Shown one piece after another: positions 10,301 to 22,300 of a stretch of 45,019 bases of DNA. Source of the stretch: Deltaproteobacteria bacterium (GTDB lineage: Bacteria > Desulfobacterota > Desulfomonilia > UBA1062); contig JAHDQN010000096.1 in assembly GCA_018433775.1 (NCBI GenBank), positions 1-45,019 of the forward strand, written 5' to 3'. Within the stretch, counting starts at the first letter, position 1; the number at the start of each line of letters is the position of its first letter. The notes under the pieces were generated by a model. It had not been told where the DNA came from. It worked only from the letters and a program-made list of their open reading frames with translations, and did not search any database. A program made the translations under genes and the position numbers.

Positions 10301-13300
10301 GGATGGCGCTCACCTCGTCGCCATCGGACAGCCCGTCGCCGTCCGTATCGATCTTGAGCGGGTCGGAACCGTGCGTCAAGACTTCCGCGCCGTCCCCCAG
10401 GCCGTCGTTGTCCGTATCGAAGACGAGCAGATCCGTACCAGCGGCAACCTCTGCCAGGTTGCTCAGCCCGTCGCCGTCGAGGTCGTCGAGCCCGTCTCCG
10501 GTACCGTCGCCATCGCTGTCCGCCAGGGCGGGATTCAGGCCGACCTCGATCTCCAGCTCGTTGTTCAGACCGTCGCCATCGAAATCGCGGCCCTGCACGA
10601 ACACCTGCAATGCCAGGCTGTTGCCGACCCGCAGTTCGCGTCCGCCCATGTATCCGCCGAACTCGAGCACCAGGGTATCGCCGTCCTGGACAGGAGGCTG
10701 CCCGTACTGTGAGAATGCCGGGATCGGCACGGTCCGGTTATATGCCCAGTTGAACCCGCCGCAGATATCCTCGTCTTCGGAACCGGTGTCGATGCAGTAC
10801 CGGCCTGATGTGATACCGGAATAGCTCACACCCGGGGCCAACGTGAAAACAACCGTCAGACTCTGTCCTTCCAGGACCGCGAGCACAGGCGGCACCTTTA
10901 CCAGGCAGTCCGGCATTTCCAGCACGCCGGCCTGCGGCATGACGCTCTCTCCGCTTGCCGCCGCGACGAGCACCGAGTTCTCGGTGCTGTATTGGTAGGC
11001 CGTGCCGAGCTGCAGTGTCTCAGCAGGCTCGAGGATGACCGTCTGGGAGTCTTCGCCTATCGCAGCCGCTGCATCCAGAACGTTCTCATCCAGGAAAAGC
11101 TCGACCAGAGGCCCTTGCGTGTTGGCCTCCACGGGCTCGTCATAGACGAACTTCGCGTGCAGGACCTCCGAGTTCACGCCTGCCTCGCCGACCGCCTGCA
11201 CGATCTGTGGCGGCGACTGATCGAACGCCAGCCGGAACACGGACGAGGTATCGATGCCTGCAAGCGGCTGACCCACGCTGTGGATCGACAGCGTCACGGT
11301 CTCGACGGTGTCATTCTGTACCATAAACTCCGCCATGCCCTGCACCAGCACGACCTCTGCCGGGGACTCCCGGCCGTCGATGCGGGCGCTTCCGGTGACG
11401 CTGACGCTCACCGGGCAGCCCGCTCCGGCACTTGTTACCCGGTTGCCGTACTGGTCGAACAGGGCAAGATGCACACTGGCGGCCTGCTTGGTGCCGCAAT
11501 GCGCCAGGGAACCGGCAGGCTGGGCCTGGAGATTCCCGTCCAGGAAGACCAGGCTCTGCGGGACGCCCGCGATGATCGTGACCGGCAGGGCCGAAGGCGC
11601 GGTTATGCCGCCGCCCGCACTCACTCCGATCTGGCGGGTACCTGCCGATGTCCCGGCCACGATGCCGATGTCTGCCTCGCCTGAGGACAGGGAGCATACG
11701 GCCCGTTCCACCATCATGGAGTTCATGAATATCTGACTTATCTGCAAACCGGCGGCAGGTATGAAGTGGAACCCGTCGTCTGGCATGGTCAGGGTGAAGG
11801 TGGTGGTGCTGTCTTCATGGACCTCGTTGTTGCAGGCATCAAAGGCCTGCACGGACAGGGCGAAGGTCCCGCCGGCAGCCACCTGGAGAGGATAATCGAA
11901 TGCAAGCCTCCTGGTTTCTCCGGGCAGGACGGTGACCGGCAGCCGGGCAGACCCCACCTCGGGCATCAGGACAAGGCCTGCCTGGAGGGTGTAGCTCTGG
12001 GCGGTCCGGGAGGTGTTGAGGGTCAGGAATGCAAACCCGAGGCTGTCGGTTGCGCTTGTCCCCATGGTGCCGGGCTGGCCTGAGAGAGGCACCAGCTGCC
12101 ATCTCACGTCCACACCCTCGACAGGGCGGCCGTCGGCGTCCAGAACCTCCACACGATACTGGGGCTGTTCACCGACCCGCACCGTTGTCCGGTTCTGCTG
12201 CTCACTGGCGGCCCTGAACCTGATCAGGTTGGGCGCCTGCCTCAGATCGATGGCATATTCAGCCGAATCGGCCCGCTGACCGAGCTCGTCCACCGCGGCC
12301 ACGATAAACCGGTACTGGGTGAGGCCCGATTGTGCGGCCGGCATGGCGAGACTGCGCGGGAAAGAGCTGCCCCACGATTGGAGCGCGCTGTCGTATACGA
12401 CTACAGGGCTGCCGCTGCTCGTATCGATAATCTGAAGCTTGTACCTGCCGCTGTCGTCCAGCCTGTTGACATTCTCAAGAACGATCCGTGCCTCTCTGCC
12501 GAAGAAGGCCTGCGAGGGATGCGACACGCCGAGGAGAGAAAGGTCGGGCGACAGGTCGCGGTTGACCGTGATCGGTCTCGAGCGGACGGCCTCCTGGCCG
12601 ATGCTGTCCACTACCCGGATGTTCAGCTGGCCTTCCAGAGAGATCTCGACACGCTCGCTCCTGGTATCGGCGATCTGCACCGTCCGGGTCTCGTTCGCGG
12701 ATCCAAGGTCCACGCGCGTGGTGAACCCGTTCCAGGATATCTCGGCAAACGCCAGACTCACGTCGTCTCTGGCGGTGAACTTCACCGCGAAGCTCGTCCT
12801 CTCGCGTATGGCGGCTGGAGAGTTGTCGATCTGAAGGTCCGGGCTGCGGTCGCTCACCACCTCGAGGATATGCGATGCAGTGCAGCAGTTGCCGGCGTTG
12901 TCGGTCACCTCGACCTCGTAGACGACGGTGCCCAGCGACCCGGCGACATCGTCCAGGGTGATGGTGCCCTGGCCGAAGATCGCCTTGACGATCCTGCCGC
13001 GGCTCTTCAGGAAGGCCTGCCTGACCCCGCTCTCGGCGTCGCCGACCGTGACCGTCACCCGGTAGCCGGTGTCGACCACCACTTGCGAGCCGCCGTCCTT
13101 GACCGCAAGGCCGGTCACCGCAAACCCGGCCGTGGGATCCGCATTGTCCTGGTGCCGGTAGAACCGCTTCGGGAGCGAGTCCACCGCGTTACCGAACACA
13201 TCGATGGCACGCACCTTGACATAGTATCCGCTGTAGCTGTCGTCGTAGTAGCGGAAGATGACAAACTCGGGCCCGAAATGCTCTCCGATAAACTGGTAGG

Positions 13301-16300
13301 GTCCCATCGGGCTCTGGGAGAGGTAATACTCGACCCGTGAAATCGGATGGTCGGTGTGGACGATGCCGGCCCGGATCTCCAGGGGGGCAGGTCCCCAGCT
13401 GTGCTCGGAAACCTGCACCTCCACCCTCAAATCATTGGCCGCAAGCCCTTTTGAATGGAGGAACAGGGGCCTCTGCTCGGCATCGAGCACCGCGCCGGAG
13501 ACACACTCCAGGCGCGTGTCGAGCACGAAGGGCTGCCCGTTGGGCAGGTTCGCGGGCAGGGGGATGTTGACGGCGAAGGGCGCGTGATTGCCGGTTGCAA
13601 CCGTCTCGCCGTTGATCAGGTACTGCACCGCCGCCACGCCCGTTGACTGCGGCATCTGCACCCGCATGAGGTCCGTGCACTGGAAGGTGACCCCGGCAAG
13701 CGGGGTATCCGGTGATGCCTGGGCCCTCATCAGCCTCTGCGGCATCAGGTAGACCCGTATGCCCTGGCTGCCCAGCCCGACCGCCAGGCGGTCGTTCTCG
13801 ATGGCCAGCGCCGTGACCTCGGTGTCCAGATCGACGGTAGAGCCGTCCACCATGCTCAGATTCATGGGATCCAGAGCGGCCACGCCGTATCCGTCGTCAT
13901 GCTCGAAGGCACACCACAGCAGACCCTGGGCATATTCCAGGGCCGCGATGTACCGGGCACCCTGCAGCCCGCCGTCGACAACGGCACCGTCGTGTATTCT
14001 GACCCGGCGAATGCCGGTGCCCAGGCTGTAGAACAGGTAGTCGTTGCTCAGGGCGATGAGGCCTATGGGCTGGGCCTCGCCCTCCACCACGGCCCTGACA
14101 TCGGCGGTCTGCATGTCGGCCAGATATATGCTGTTCGCGTCGGTCACCGCCGCGACCCGGTATCCGCCTGCAGCGATCCGGACAATATTCTCGCTCCCCG
14201 CGATGTCGATCGCGGGCTGCTCGGAAAGATCCGCACGGCGCACCCGGTACAGGTTGCCGCCCTCGGCGGCCACGACGTGGGAACTCGTCAGTGCGAGATC
14301 GGCAAACGCCCGGCCAACGAAAAGATCTCCTCCCTGGAGGGTTGCCGGGTCGAAGAAGCGCACGCGGTTCTCCCCGGGCTGGAGCACATAACAGCGCTGC
14401 TTGTCGCAGGCGGCTCTGCCCGCGGCCTCGGCAAATCCCGTGGCAGGATACGACTGCTGGGAGTATGCGCCCCGGCTGTCAGGCCGGTAGACAATAGCCC
14501 CGTAGTTGTCCGCAGCACTCACGGCGATGCCGTCGCACAGGGCGAGATCGAGCACGTACCCGGGCGTGGGCTTTCCTGCGGTCTCCGCGTCAAAGAGCAC
14601 CTCGAAGCCGGACTCGGGGTATGCGACCTCGACGATCGTGCCCCGGGCATCGCCCGAGAAGATCATCCCGGATGAGACAGCCGCATCGGCTATGAAGGAC
14701 GCAAAGTCCACGGGCCATGCGGCGACAAGCTCCATACGACCACGACTGCTGGCATACACGATCCGGATCATGCCGGACACGCTGTCCATCAGGACCAGAT
14801 AGCCCTGGAGTGCGACCATCCGATCTCCGCCGACCCGGCTCAGCGAGGCCAGCCGGGTGAGATCCGAGCCGTATTTTGCCAGCTCGCCGTATGCATCGAG
14901 CACGTAGAGCTCCCTGTCGTGTACCGCCATGGCCCTGAACTCGCTGCCTTGAGCGGCGTGAAGGGTGGTCCCCCCGGCGTCGATCATGCGCAGCTCGTGA
15001 CAGGTCAGCACCAGGAAGGCATCATCGTACGGCCTGACATCCAGGATCTCGTCGTGCACGGCCAGGGTTCTGAAATACTCCATATCATTGCCGCTGACCC
15101 GGTAGAGAAGCAGGGAATCCCGGGTCGCCGCCACGATGCGCTGTTCATTGGCGGCCAGGTGTTCGATCCTCGCGGAGAGGTTTCTGTTTCCGAGCATCCG
15201 GAACTCCTGCTCGGGGTCCACGATCACGAGACCCGTTCCCTCCAGGGCAACGAGCAGGTTGCTGCTCAGGTGCGCGAGCGCGGTCACCGGCGTCTCGAAG
15301 GTATGGTTACGGCCCGAGCGGCTCGAAAGGTCATGGCCCTTCGCATACCAGTACCCGCCCACTGCAGGCAGGAAGGCGTCATACACGAGTGTCTGCGCTG
15401 CAGGGGCACACCGCAGGTGGTCGATGACGCGGATCCGCTGCCTGGTTTCGCGGGAGTTCCCGGATGCATCCTGAATCTGCCCGACAATAGTCAGGGCCGC
15501 CGCATCCGCCGGCACGTCCATGTTCAGCACCGCACGGTCGGCAGAGGCAAAGGGAATAGTCTCGTCATCCCGGAATACCCTGAGCGAGGCGCTGTACTCG
15601 GACCCGAGCGCCTGGACCTGGCCGCCCGGGAGCTGCTGCATGAGCTCGAGGCACAGCCGCGTTTGCGGGTAGACCGATCCGGGCAGCCCGTCGATGACCG
15701 GCACAGGCATGCTCACCCGGGGGGTCACCCTGATGTTGCAGACATTTTCGCTGTAGTGATACTGCGGCCCGAAATAGGCCCGAACCTTGAGCCCGCAGGG
15801 CTCTTGTGCCTGGACATCGGGCAGCCTGAGTGCAAACGCGCCTTCCGGTTGCCCGGCGTGCAAGCGTGCCTTTTCGTTGCCGTTATAGTCGATGAGCGTG
15901 ATTTCCACATAATTCAGCTCCGGGGCGCCCTCCTGGGCCAGAACCCGGTACGTCGCACTGACGACCTCCCCCTCGGGGAAGCACTGGTTGTTCGCCACCG
16001 AACCGATGGTGACCGCGGCCAGGGCAGGGTCGTTGTCGATGGCGGAGATGACCGCTGCGGCGGCAGGTGCTGCATTTATGGAGCACGAAACCTCTACGCT
16101 GCCCGAATCCGGCATGGTCAGCCAGCGATAGAGATGGTGCGAGCCGAAAATGGTGCGGTCGGCGTCGCTGCCTGCGGAGAGCAGGCAGCCGGCCGTCAGC
16201 GTGGTCTGATCCATCTCCGCGGCAAGCGGAACGTGAGCGCCCGCGGCAATCCAGGACCCGTCTGCCGGTGTGAGGGCGATGGTACCGGTCTGCGGAGTGA

Positions 16301-19300
16301 ACGGGGTGTCGATGATCTGCTCCCGTATTGTACCGCCGTGGCCGATTGCATGGGCCGTCACCCGGGCTCCGGTGTGTGCATGGCGGATGAACCATGCCCG
16401 GCCGTGGGGCACCTGCTCTCCCGGCACCCCGTCGTACTGCCCGGTATACCACATGGATACCGCCGGCAGGAGAGTGCCCTCTTCCCCGGTGAAGTACACC
16501 TGCTCCAGACCCATGGACGGGTCATCGCTCGGGCCGGCGATCAGGACGCCTGTGGGAAGCGGATATGCGGCAAGGTTCAACGGCTGCGACTGATCGGTGA
16601 CACTGATATCCCGGTACTGGATGCTGTCTCCGGCCGGGCTCTCCACGACACGGTACATCCTCCCCGCGGTCAGGGCGATCCTTTCACCCGTGCCGCCGAG
16701 ATTGGCCACGTGCTCGCCGTCGAGCCAGGCCTGCCAGTGATCGCCCACACGCTCGTCTAAGGTGTAGATCCACAGGAGCTCGCCGTCTTCGGCCACACGC
16801 TCGACCGTGCCGCCCGCCTGCATGTTCCGGTCGGGTTCGCCGATGCTCCCGTCGGGGGCCAGGACATACCTGTCCACCTCTCCTGCCCGCCAGAGCAGGA
16901 GACGGCCGCCGGACACACCAACGCCTTCATATCCGTCGAACGCATGGGTTGAGCGTTGAACGACCATGGGCATCGCCTGCATATCGGTCATTTCCAGAAC
17001 CCGGAGGCCCGAAGAGGTGAGCACGAAGATGCGCAGGTCGCTCCGAGACAATGAGATGATCGGCTCGTCAACGGCATAACCCGTGATCGGGACGAACCCG
17101 TCCACGGTTGCAAACAGGCCACCGATGAGATCGCCGTTGCGGACGAAAACCACGGAGCCGTGTGCACCGACCACCTCGCCGCTGAGTCTGCCTGTCCACG
17201 GAGTGCCGAACACACCCTGCACGAGCTGCAGGAACAGCACATGGCGCTGTCCGCTGTCCTCCACCTGGGCGACGAGCCCGGTCCCGCTGAAGAACACGGA
17301 CTCCACCCGGCCGGTTGCCGACTCGTGAATGGTTCCGGAGAGGCTCCGGATACGGTAGCCGCCCACGATATCGTTCTCCGGCCAGACAGCTCCTCCGGTA
17401 TAACCAGGAACAACGGCCACGGAGCCTATCCTCCGGGTACTGTCGCCGATCTGATGGCAGACGGTCCAGTCTCCCGAGAAATAGGGATACCTGCTCACCT
17501 GCCTGGCTTCGTGCTTCACATGGCCTGAGCGGTCGTGCAGGAAGGCATCGATGGCCACCGCGCTCGTGGCGGCGGTCAAGGGATAGCGGTGCAGGCCGCT
17601 GTCCATGGGATAGTCGACCGTGGTCCCCGGGACCCCGATCTCTTCGACGTGCAGGGATGAACCGGCATCGTAATCGTCCATGCCTTCGGGCTTGGCCGCG
17701 TTGATCAGGAGCTCGGTGCCGGCGAGCGCATGCGAGGCAGGGGAGACGTCGATCACCGGTGTCTCGTCGATGCCCTCGTCCGCGAACACGTTCAGGTAGC
17801 ACTGGCTCACGAGCTCGTTGGTTCCCGATGCCGCTTCGAGCCGCACCACCACGACGCAGTCTTCCGACACCACCGGGATCACCGAATTCAGGGTAAATAC
17901 CGCGGGCTCTCCCTCCGTGCGGGTTATGGTTCTCGGGGGCGGGTTGCCCGGATCGTCCTGGATGCCGCCGATATCGAAATACAGCCTCGACTCTGAGACA
18001 TCCTCCATCAGGAGCCGGAAGCCGACCTCTTCACCCGCATGGAACGATGCCCCGTTGGCGGGTGAGAGGATGGAGACCTTGGGAAGGGCGTCGCCCGGCG
18101 CGAAGGGCTGTACGGTGATGGTGCGCGGCTCGCTCACGAGCCCGTTGAGGTCCCAGGCGCGGGCGGCAAGGGTGATGGGTTCTTCCGCATCCTCAGGCAC
18201 CGTGAACCGGTACACGGTCGGGTCCGCCAGGGCGCTGCACGCCAGGGGATCATCGAAGATCCCGGGCGTGGAGCTGTCAAGGCACACCTCCACCCGGTCG
18301 ATCCCGTAGCGGTCGAACGACTGGAGGATCATCTCAACCTGCCGGCCCCTGGGTACGTAATCGCCGTCCTTGGGCGAGACGATCCTGAGATCGGGCGGGG
18401 TGAAGTCTTTATACAGGGTGAACTGCCTCTCGAAGCGCGCAAAGTCGACCACAGCGTCGTAGCCCACGCTCAGGACGACGGGTATTTCCAGGGAGCTCTC
18501 CCCGTTGTAGCCGGGTACATCGCAGAGATAGCCCAGCTCCATGCTCAGGGTCGCCATCCCCGTTGTCCGGACCACGCTGACCGGGCTGATCTGCCGCCAC
18601 TGGCCGCCCTCGAAGACCCTGATCCGGGCCGAATCGATGACGTCGATGTCTCCTGTCAGGTTGAACGTGAGCGTCAGGTCGTCGAGCTCCTCGACCGGGT
18701 CGGGTGAGGTGGCGAACCCGGGCGGGTCTGCGGACAGAACGATCTGCGGGTCGGTCACGGTGGCCACGAAGCATCTGTCGCTCGCGTTCCTGCCGTCGCT
18801 TGCCCGGACCATGACCCCGAGCCGCTGGAACGCATCGGTTATATCGATGGAGAAGACCGCACGGCCATCCGTGTTCTCGAGGCTTATCCAGTTCGTGACA
18901 TAGGAGACGCCGCCGTCGAGCGAACAGCGGTACGAGTAGGCCAGCTCATCGGCCTCCACGTAGTTGTCGATTGCCGAGACGGCAAAGGTGTAGCTCTTTC
19001 CCCGTTTCAGGACCGTGACGTCCTGGACGGGCTCGTCCGTTGCCGGGATCACGAGCCGGATCGAATCCTGCCGGGGGGCGAGCAGGTCCTCGGCGCGCAG
19101 CACATGGGTCATGGTGCCTGCCTGGACGCCGTTGATGCTGTTGGCCGTATTCCCGGCCAGGTCCTGCAGGCTGCTGATCGTGACGGTGTACACCGCATTG
19201 GGCTCGAGTGCCTGACCCGAGGCAAGTCTCAGGACGAGCCGGTTGCCCGTGCTCAGGAGCGCGTCGAAACGGCCCGAGATGTCCTGATCCGGGGTATCCG

Positions 19301-22300
19301 AATAATCGCGGAACTGCTTGATCACGGTAAACGACCGGTCGGCCCCGGCGCGGATCGGCTCATCGGCCTCCAGTATGAGCGGCTGGAGGCGGCCGAGCGG
19401 CTGGGCAACGCGTATGGTGGGCGCCCTGTCGTCGATGACGGTCAGGAGCCTGCTCTCGCCCGCATCGGCGCGCTCGCCCGTGGAGCTCTTTACGATCACC
19501 GCCTGGTAGTCGAGGCCTTTTGTCATCTCCGAGGTGGTGAAGGTCAGGCCGCCGCTGATGAGCGCGAACGGCACGCTGTTGGTCCTGGAGGGCTGCAAGC
19601 CCTGTCCGGAGGGATACCAGTGGACGGATATGTCGGGGGTCATGCCCTCTCCGAGCACGGTCACTACATCTCCGCCCTGTTCGCTCACCACCGCGGACGA
19701 CTGCGGGTGGTCCGAGCTCACTGAATGGATCGCCAGGGCATCGATGGCAAGGACCGCGGCGGCAAGCACGTCCGCCTGGTCTTCCTGCATGACCGACAGG
19801 GAATACAGTCCCGACTCCGGCATGGTACCGGCAAAGGTCAGCTCGGTGCCCGAATCGTTCACCGTGAAATCGCCCGGATACAGGATGAGATCGCCGAGCC
19901 TCACCTCGGATGCCTGGCCGAGGTTTGCCCCGGTGACGGTATAGCTGTTGTGCACGCCTTCGATCACGCTTGCGGGCGTGATATGCCCAAGCTCGATGGG
20001 CAGAAGCCCGAAGGCGGCCGCAGACCCGATCCGCCAGGGCAGGTCCACCTGTACCGCAACGCCCTTCACGGTTTCGCGCGGCTGCTGCAGCAGCACCACG
20101 TCGTAGAGGTCGCCGACCTGGAACAGGCCTGCCGATGACAGGAAATTCAGCCTTTTTCCCTCGAGGATCGTCGATCCCGAGACAGACCCTGCCTGATCGT
20201 AGAACGAGGAAACCCTGCATGACACATCCCGCCAGGCAGCGGAATCTCCGGTCACCGACACGCGGATCGTCTCGTCCGGGTTGGTGATCCATGAGGGCTC
20301 GGCCTTCCACACGTTGGGAATCGGGATGCGGGCATTGTAGTACTCATCACCCGAGACCCACTCCAGCAGATCGCCGGAAAAGTGCAGCCACTGCACCGTC
20401 TGGTTCTGCCGTTGGTTATATACCTCGGCAAGCTCACGGTGGGACAGCTCGCCCTCGGAGGCGATACCGGTGTCGTACAGGCGGATGCGCCCGTTGCCGG
20501 CGATGGCAGCGATCTCGCCGTTCTGCACGACCCGGTCGCATACGCCGGTGAAGCGGTGGCCGATGAGGCGGTTCGGGTGGAAGTTTTCCAGGGCCGTGGT
20601 GTCCACCAGCCAGTAGTCCATCCCGCCGGTGACGATGGCGCCCGTCTCGATGAGGTCGATGCCCTCGGGGTCGAGCATCAGGTGCGTGTATGTGTTCAGC
20701 AGCACCTCGGGCCGATACTGGTTTCTCAGCTCTATCTGGTCGGCATACAGGAGGTACAGCCCGCCCTGCCTGACGTCGAAGTCCACCAGGTCCTCGGTCT
20801 GCCTGAGCTCGAGCGCGCTCAGGTCGCTGCTCCGGACATTGCCGTAGTACAGCATACCGCCCGCCAGGGCATAGAGGTGGGAATCGAGCAGCCGGATGTC
20901 CGTGAAGCTGCGCTCCGAGTTCACGTTTTTAAAGCGGTTGATGAGCCGAGGGTCGTAGATATTGGTGATATCGAAGACATCGATGTCCTTCTGCGTGCCG
21001 TGCAGAACCGCCACGTGAGCCCCGGCCAGGGCCGTCTTCAGGACGTTGCCGGAGACAGCCATCTTGGCGAGCAGCACGGGAACGCTGCTGTCCCGGAGGC
21101 TGTACAGCCTCGCCTCGCGGCCGCCCGCCGTGAGAAGCAGGTCGCCCTGGCGCTGAATGCAGCTCACGCCCGAGAGCCGCTTCACGGACTCGAACACGAC
21201 CCGCAGACCGCTGTAGGCCGCAGGGCCGTCTGCGTAGCCGCCGTTTCCGACCTCCACGGTCAGCGTGCCGACCGTGTCGTCCGGGACCTGCAGACTGATG
21301 AGGTCCGAGCTCTCGATGCGGACGTCCCTGGCCTCGATGCCGTTGATCCACACCCTGGTCATGGGGCCGATGCCCTGGCCCCTGATTCCGATGTGTTCGC
21401 CCGCGTTATAGAAGAAGGTCTTGACCGCGGGGTTGAACAGGCCGGTCTCCCTGCTGTATGCGCCGATCGAGCTGATGGAGGCATCGGTGATGTAGGTGAA
21501 GGCCCCTGCCCTTACATCGGACAGAGCCCCGTTGCTCACCGAGATGCCCACGGGCCTGTTGGCGCCGGGGGCCTCTGTGAGCGCGGGCAGCCTGAACACG
21601 ATCTCGTCGTCGCGCACACTGATGATGTCGGAGGCGCCGACCATGGTGGAGCCCACCTGAATCTGCGTGTTTTCGTCAAACCCGCTGCCGCGGACGACCA
21701 CGGTGTCACCGCCGCGCCAGGTTCCGTAGGGCGGTTCGACAGAGTCGATCTGCGGCTGCACCCCGTCTGCGGCCACAAAGAAGAACGAGTACTGGCCGGC
21801 AAGGGTGTTGCCGTGAATATCCCGGATCTCCGGTGAGAGAATGAGACGGTGGCGCTTGTTCGCCTCCAGGGGGTTCAGGGGGCGGAACATCAGGCAGGAG
21901 CCGTCGTTGTTCACCCGCTGGCTGACAAACCCCTCAACGGGCACGCCGTCGAGCGTCACCTCGACGAGGGACCCGCCGTCTGCAATCTGGGCGTGATCCA
22001 GGATGCGGTTGAACCGGATCTCGATGGGATCGCCGGCCGGCAGGGCACCGCCTGCCGGCGGCTTCTGACCGATGATCAGGAGCTTGTCGTTCAGGATCGT
22101 GTTCAGCCCGCCGCCGATGGTGTTGGCGGTCTCCGTGCCCGCGATGGGGTTTTCACGGGGCTCGCCGTCCACGTAGGCGAACGCGGTCCCGGCATAGATC
22201 GCCTCGGGAGAGAAGGTGATGGTCTTCACGTCACCCGTGACCGCGAAGTAGTCGACGAGCGGGGTTTCACCCAGGTAGTCGCCGTTCAGCCAGGCCGAAA

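Noticed and set aside
3420..10595. Dockerin or EF-hand interpretation of the Asp-rich repeats
   Set aside because: The repeats lack the paired 22-residue dockerin layout and form long uninterrupted DxDxDGLxD series, which fits thrombospondin type-3 repeats better.
14919..16760. 613-codon open frame on the plus strand
   Set aside because: Antisense to the propeller and Ig region of the giant gene; no start context or protein family pattern.
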